Assembly: GCA_000320545.1 (NCBI GenBank)
Contig: ADNK01000595.1
Span: 1-50,000 of the forward strand
Reading direction: 5' to 3'
From: Bigelowiella natans CCMP2755
Lineage: Eukaryota; Cercozoa; Chlorarachniophyceae
Length of the DNA stretch: 50,000 nucleotides
In this document: in pieces, positions 46,827 to 50,000 of the stretch
Layout of the letters: every line of letters starts with the position of its first letter
Position numbering within the stretch: position 1 is the stretch's first letter
Program-made: the position numbers and the translations under genes
The notes under the pieces: model-generated
Database searches by the model: none
What the model saw: the letters and a program-made list of their open reading frames with translations, nothing else
Told to the model about the DNA's origin: nothing

Positions 46827-48091
46827 TTGATATGTGATAAAAAACGGAGAATCATGATGATGAGTGTCAGGAAATAAGGAGCGAATGCCTATATGAGCCT
46901 TATTGGTGAGATAGACATCTATGTAGGGACCTGTGCAACTCCGATGCCCTTGTCATAGCATGCGCCCAGACAGTACTGTGCGTGTTGTTTGCGTTTTTTG
47001 TGTGCGGCGCGTGTGTACGTGTATTGAGCAGTGGGCAAGGGTGGGGGAAAAGGGGGAAGGCATGGCGATATGATATTCCTTGAGCTATGCTAGAATTGGA
47101 TGAGGATTGCACAGGGATGTGTGCGCAGAGGAGGAGAAGGAGGAGGAAGAGGAGGAGGAGGAGGAGGAGGAGGAGCTCGTGCGTAAGTAGATTGTTCAAC
47201 GTCACGATGACAATGATGATGATTACGATGATGATGATGATGATGATGATGATGGTGATGGTGGTGGCGGCGGATAAAGTTATCATGATGATTTATGTCT
47301 CCAAAAAAGTAGGGTCGGCAAGAGATGTTACCTGCGAGAGCGTCTGACCGTTCTCAGCGGCCTGTAGCCACAGTTCCTGCACCACCATAATCATCATTAT
47401 CATCGTTGTGTCGCCCTCATCATCGTCGTCATCATTATCATCATCATCCATCATCATCATCATCATGGGCCTCACGTATGCTGTGGAGGTGTCCTTCTCG
47501 ACTCCAGCGCCATTAGCATAGCAGAGGGCAAGGTAGTACTGGATGGCGCGCGTAGATTAATGAATGGGGGCAGAAGAAGAAGAAGATAAAGAGGATGAAG
47601 AGGAAGAAGAAGATGATGATTATGAAGAACAGCACTGAACAACGACTTGCGAAAACAGCACTTTTTCACGCAATTTTTGATTTAGAAAGAGAATGCAGAG
47701 AGGAAGAGGGAGAGGGAGAGGGAGATTGAGAGGGAGAGGGATCTAATATCGTGCTTCGATTGTCTCACAACCACACACGGCATTGATTCTCGTCTCACCT
47801 GGGCGTCCGGGGAGTTCTTTGCGGCTGCTAGTTTGAACCTACGAAGGCATGGAATATATCTTCTATCATGCCTGATGATGGTGATGACGATGATGATGAT
47901 GATGATGACGCTGATGACCAGCCAACGCTACGCTACTTCGGATTATAGTGTCGCTGCAGCGTATTATACGCCGATTTGTCCAACAACACCGAGCAGCACG
48001 TTGCCTACCACTTGACGGCTTGTGTGTAGTCCTGATTGGTGCCTTTGCCGTTCGCATAGAAAGCACCCAAAAAAAACTGGGCATCTACATG

Positions 48092-48124
<33 letters not shown>

Positions 48125-48450
48125 TGTTTTGCAGGGTTAGGAAGGAAGGCGGCGGGGGGAGGGGGGGGGGGGTGAGAAGGAGAAAGAGCAAGAGAAAAGC
48201 CCCCCACGTCGGCATATCCACTTACGAGCTTTCTTGTGCGGTGTGTGAAAGTATTTGTGAGCTCTCTTAAAAGAAAGATTAGCTGCATGTGGTGTTCTCT
48301 ATCTAGCAGCGGTGCCGTTACAATGATTCGTTATATGTGCTGATGATCTCCTCACCTGTGAGTCCGCCGTTCGCTGCCCGGGTGGCTAATTCAACCGCCT
48401 CCTGCCCATTTTTTGCGATCGATATGGTCAAGATGCAAAATCCGTCTACC

Positions 48451-48487
<37 letters not shown>

Positions 48488-48895
48488 GGAAAGCTGGCAT
48501 AGATAGACAGATTGAATGATCTGACTTGGAAGTAGTACTTGTGTGTGCATGTGTGTGCATGTGTGTGTGTGCATGTGCATGTGTGTGTGTGTTTTCACAT
48601 GTAGACAGGAAATATAGGAACAGGAAAAAAAAACACACACACACACGCACGCGCGCGCGCGCGCACATTCAAAGCGTAGCACAACCACGCAGACCGCACA
48701 CATCCTCTTCCTCCTCCTCCTCCTCCTCCTCCACCACCACCACCTCCACACACACACACCGCAAGCAACCACGTGACCACCGATTGACCGACCGACCGAC
48801 CTCGTTGAGTCCTTGCCGCTCCCGCTCCTTCGCCATCTTATACCAATTCTCAAGTTCCTTTGGTAGCATTAGGTCGTAGCAGCAGCAGGTGATGT

Positions 48896-48926
<31 letters not shown>

Positions 48927-49144
48927 TGTTGTAGTAGTAGCGACGCACAACGACGGGAGGAGTTAGAAGAGACATAACCATGAGCGCTACTCTTCACTGC
49001 TACTACTACTATTACTACTACTACTACTACTACTACTTCAACGACTACAATAAGGTTGTTCTCACCGCCTCTCTAGCAGCCTTTAGCTCTTGAGTTCCTC
49101 GTTCCATACCCTCCCGCTTTGAGAAGGTGAGCGCCAGCACATCT

Positions 49145-49181
<37 letters not shown>

Positions 49182-49663
49182 GAGGTAGAGGGAGGAGAGA
49201 GAGAACGCTCAATCTTCCACAAAATCCTTCACGTCGAAGGCGAATAATGGCAGATGGGCAACGACATTCTTAACAGCATCATTGCATTGAATATCGCCTC
49301 CCCCCCCCCCAATTCCCTCTGTACACAACACTGTACCAACGATTTGATTATAAAAGCATCAGCATTTCTCCTAATTCATAAATAAAGAGAATAAGAACCC
49401 TCTTCCTGCTTCTTGAGAACAGCAGCTGCTATCTTCTCTGTATCTTCCACTGCTGCTGTAGCTGGTGGGGAGGCGTTCTGCTTTGCTTGCGCTCCTCCTT
49501 CCTCCTCATCCTGGAATATACGTCGACACACATAAGCACACACACACACACACACACGCACATTCACGCAAATTCACGCACTCACATACACCTGTATACA
49601 CACGCTTGCAAGAAAGAACGCAGAGAGCGCTCATAGGATTCCACGCAAATACAAATATACAAG

Positions 49664-49703
<40 letters not shown>

Positions 49704-50000
49704 CTCATCATCCATGTGATGCTACCAATATCTCCTTTTGTTCCACTGCTTCTTCTGTGATCGGAGGAGACGTTTCCCTCGCTCCTGCTGCCTCTCTCTC
49801 TTCTCCTTCTCCTCCACTTCTTGCCTCCTCCTCCTCGTCCTCCTCGTCGTTGCCCCCTCCTCCTCCTCCTCCTCCTTCTCCCTCAGTTGCGACATGAGAA
49901 ACCTGCGCGCCATTGCCTTCTTCTGCCCCTGGTCCCTGTTGTTGTTCTTGCTGCTGCTGCTGCTGCTCCTCCTCCTCCTCCTCTTGCTCAGCTTGCAGTC
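46532..50000 (-). CDS. Sel1-like repeat protein, 5' end beyond the window
   Basis: Sel1 repeats are TPR-like helical pairs that scaffold protein complexes. Exons (minus): >50000-49726, 49510-49399, 49142-49066, 48857-48801, 48401-48356, 48084-48009, 47838-47799, 47538-47476, 47376-47332, 46975-46931, 46729-46656, 46562-46532. Phases join and end in TGA. The visible N-terminal part is low-complexity (Glu, Gln, Gly runs, then KEIL, DEEEGGAQAKQ), followed by a coiled-coil-like KREGMERGTQELKAAREAE and LENWYKMAKERERQG. Three Sel1 units follow: EAVELATRAANGGLTDAQFF with LGAFYANGKGTNQDYTQAVKW, AQYYLALCYANGAGVEKDTS and SQYCLGACYDKGIGVAQ, capped by NIKEAIAWYERAAENGNEQA. Each unit is spread over two or three small exons. 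The acidic, coiled N-terminus may extend well past 50000, so full length and partner domains are unknown. Confidence 0.92.
46764..46827. repeat. (TA)n-(TG)n in a Sel1 gene intron
   Basis: About 24 TA units followed by about 8 TG units, in the intron 46930-46730. Confidence 0.92.
48896..49037. repeat. Inverted trinucleotide arrays (GTA)n and (TAC)n in one intron
   Basis: (GTA)n at about 48898-48926 and (TAC)n at about 48999-49036, complementary to each other, within the intron 49065-48858. A further (GTA)n lies at 48091-48125 in another intron. Confidence 0.9.
49144..49204. repeat. (AG)n in a Sel1 gene intron
   Basis: About 16 AG units starting right beside the 49142 acceptor; on the coding strand it is (CT)n and would serve as the pyrimidine tract. 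Confidence 0.9.
49534..49702. repeat. (CA)n and (TA)n in one Sel1 gene intron
   Basis: (CA)n at 49537-49556 and (TA)n at 49667-49699, in the intron 49725-49511. Confidence 0.9.

Overview
This is a nuclear genome fragment from an intron-rich, microsatellite-rich unicellular or algal eukaryote. Eight genes can be assembled as multi-exon models with GT-AG introns, about 86 introns in all, mostly 35-400 bp. I built the models by hand, joining exons only where reading phase and family homology both continue across the junction. Having a mitochondrial-type HslV protease together with a plant-type GH2 endo-beta-mannosidase argues against animals and fungi. A stramenopile or similar protist is my best inference; no species is named.

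Layout. 1-6.3 kb is a nest of LTR-retrotransposon remains: a minus-strand Ty3/gypsy-like Gag-Pol whose Gag carries two CCCH zinc fingers and whose reverse transcriptase is frameshifted, the tail and polypurine tract of a second (plus-strand) element, a block of short hairpin repeats, and a minus-strand gag-like ORF. 7.2-12.6 kb (minus) is transportin-1 (karyopherin beta-2), at least 16 exons. 14.2-16.1 kb (plus) is a DHHC palmitoyltransferase. 16.9-17.9 kb (minus) is an unrecognised 341-aa ORF. 18.5-20.8 kb (plus) is a secreted protein built of about nine copies of a Cys-containing unit that I cannot assign to a known family. 21.5-26.1 kb (minus) is a secreted GH2 endo-beta-mannosidase-like enzyme. 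26.9-35.6 kb (plus) is a 33-exon leucine-rich-repeat protein. 37.6-41.4 kb (minus) is a four-finger C2H2 protein with a long Q/S/H-rich region. 43.2-45.7 kb (plus) is HslV. 46.5 kb to the window edge (minus) is a Sel1-repeat protein, cut off at its 5' end.

The genes are ordinary eukaryotic single genes, not an operon. They lie as divergent and convergent pairs: transportin/DHHC, mannosidase/LRR, zinc finger/HslV and orphan/Cys-repeat are divergent; DHHC/or orphan, Cys-repeat/mannosidase, LRR/zinc finger and HslV/Sel1 are convergent. Convergent spacers have an odd composition, rich in CTAG/GCTAGC or in TGCA palindromes, while divergent spacers are AT-rich or plain. Introns, especially in the LRR gene, carry long dinucleotide arrays of (CT), (GT), (AG) and (TA).

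The least ordinary items are the secreted Cys-unit protein, the CCCH-finger Gag, the palindrome-rich convergent spacers, and introns as short as about 35 nt.
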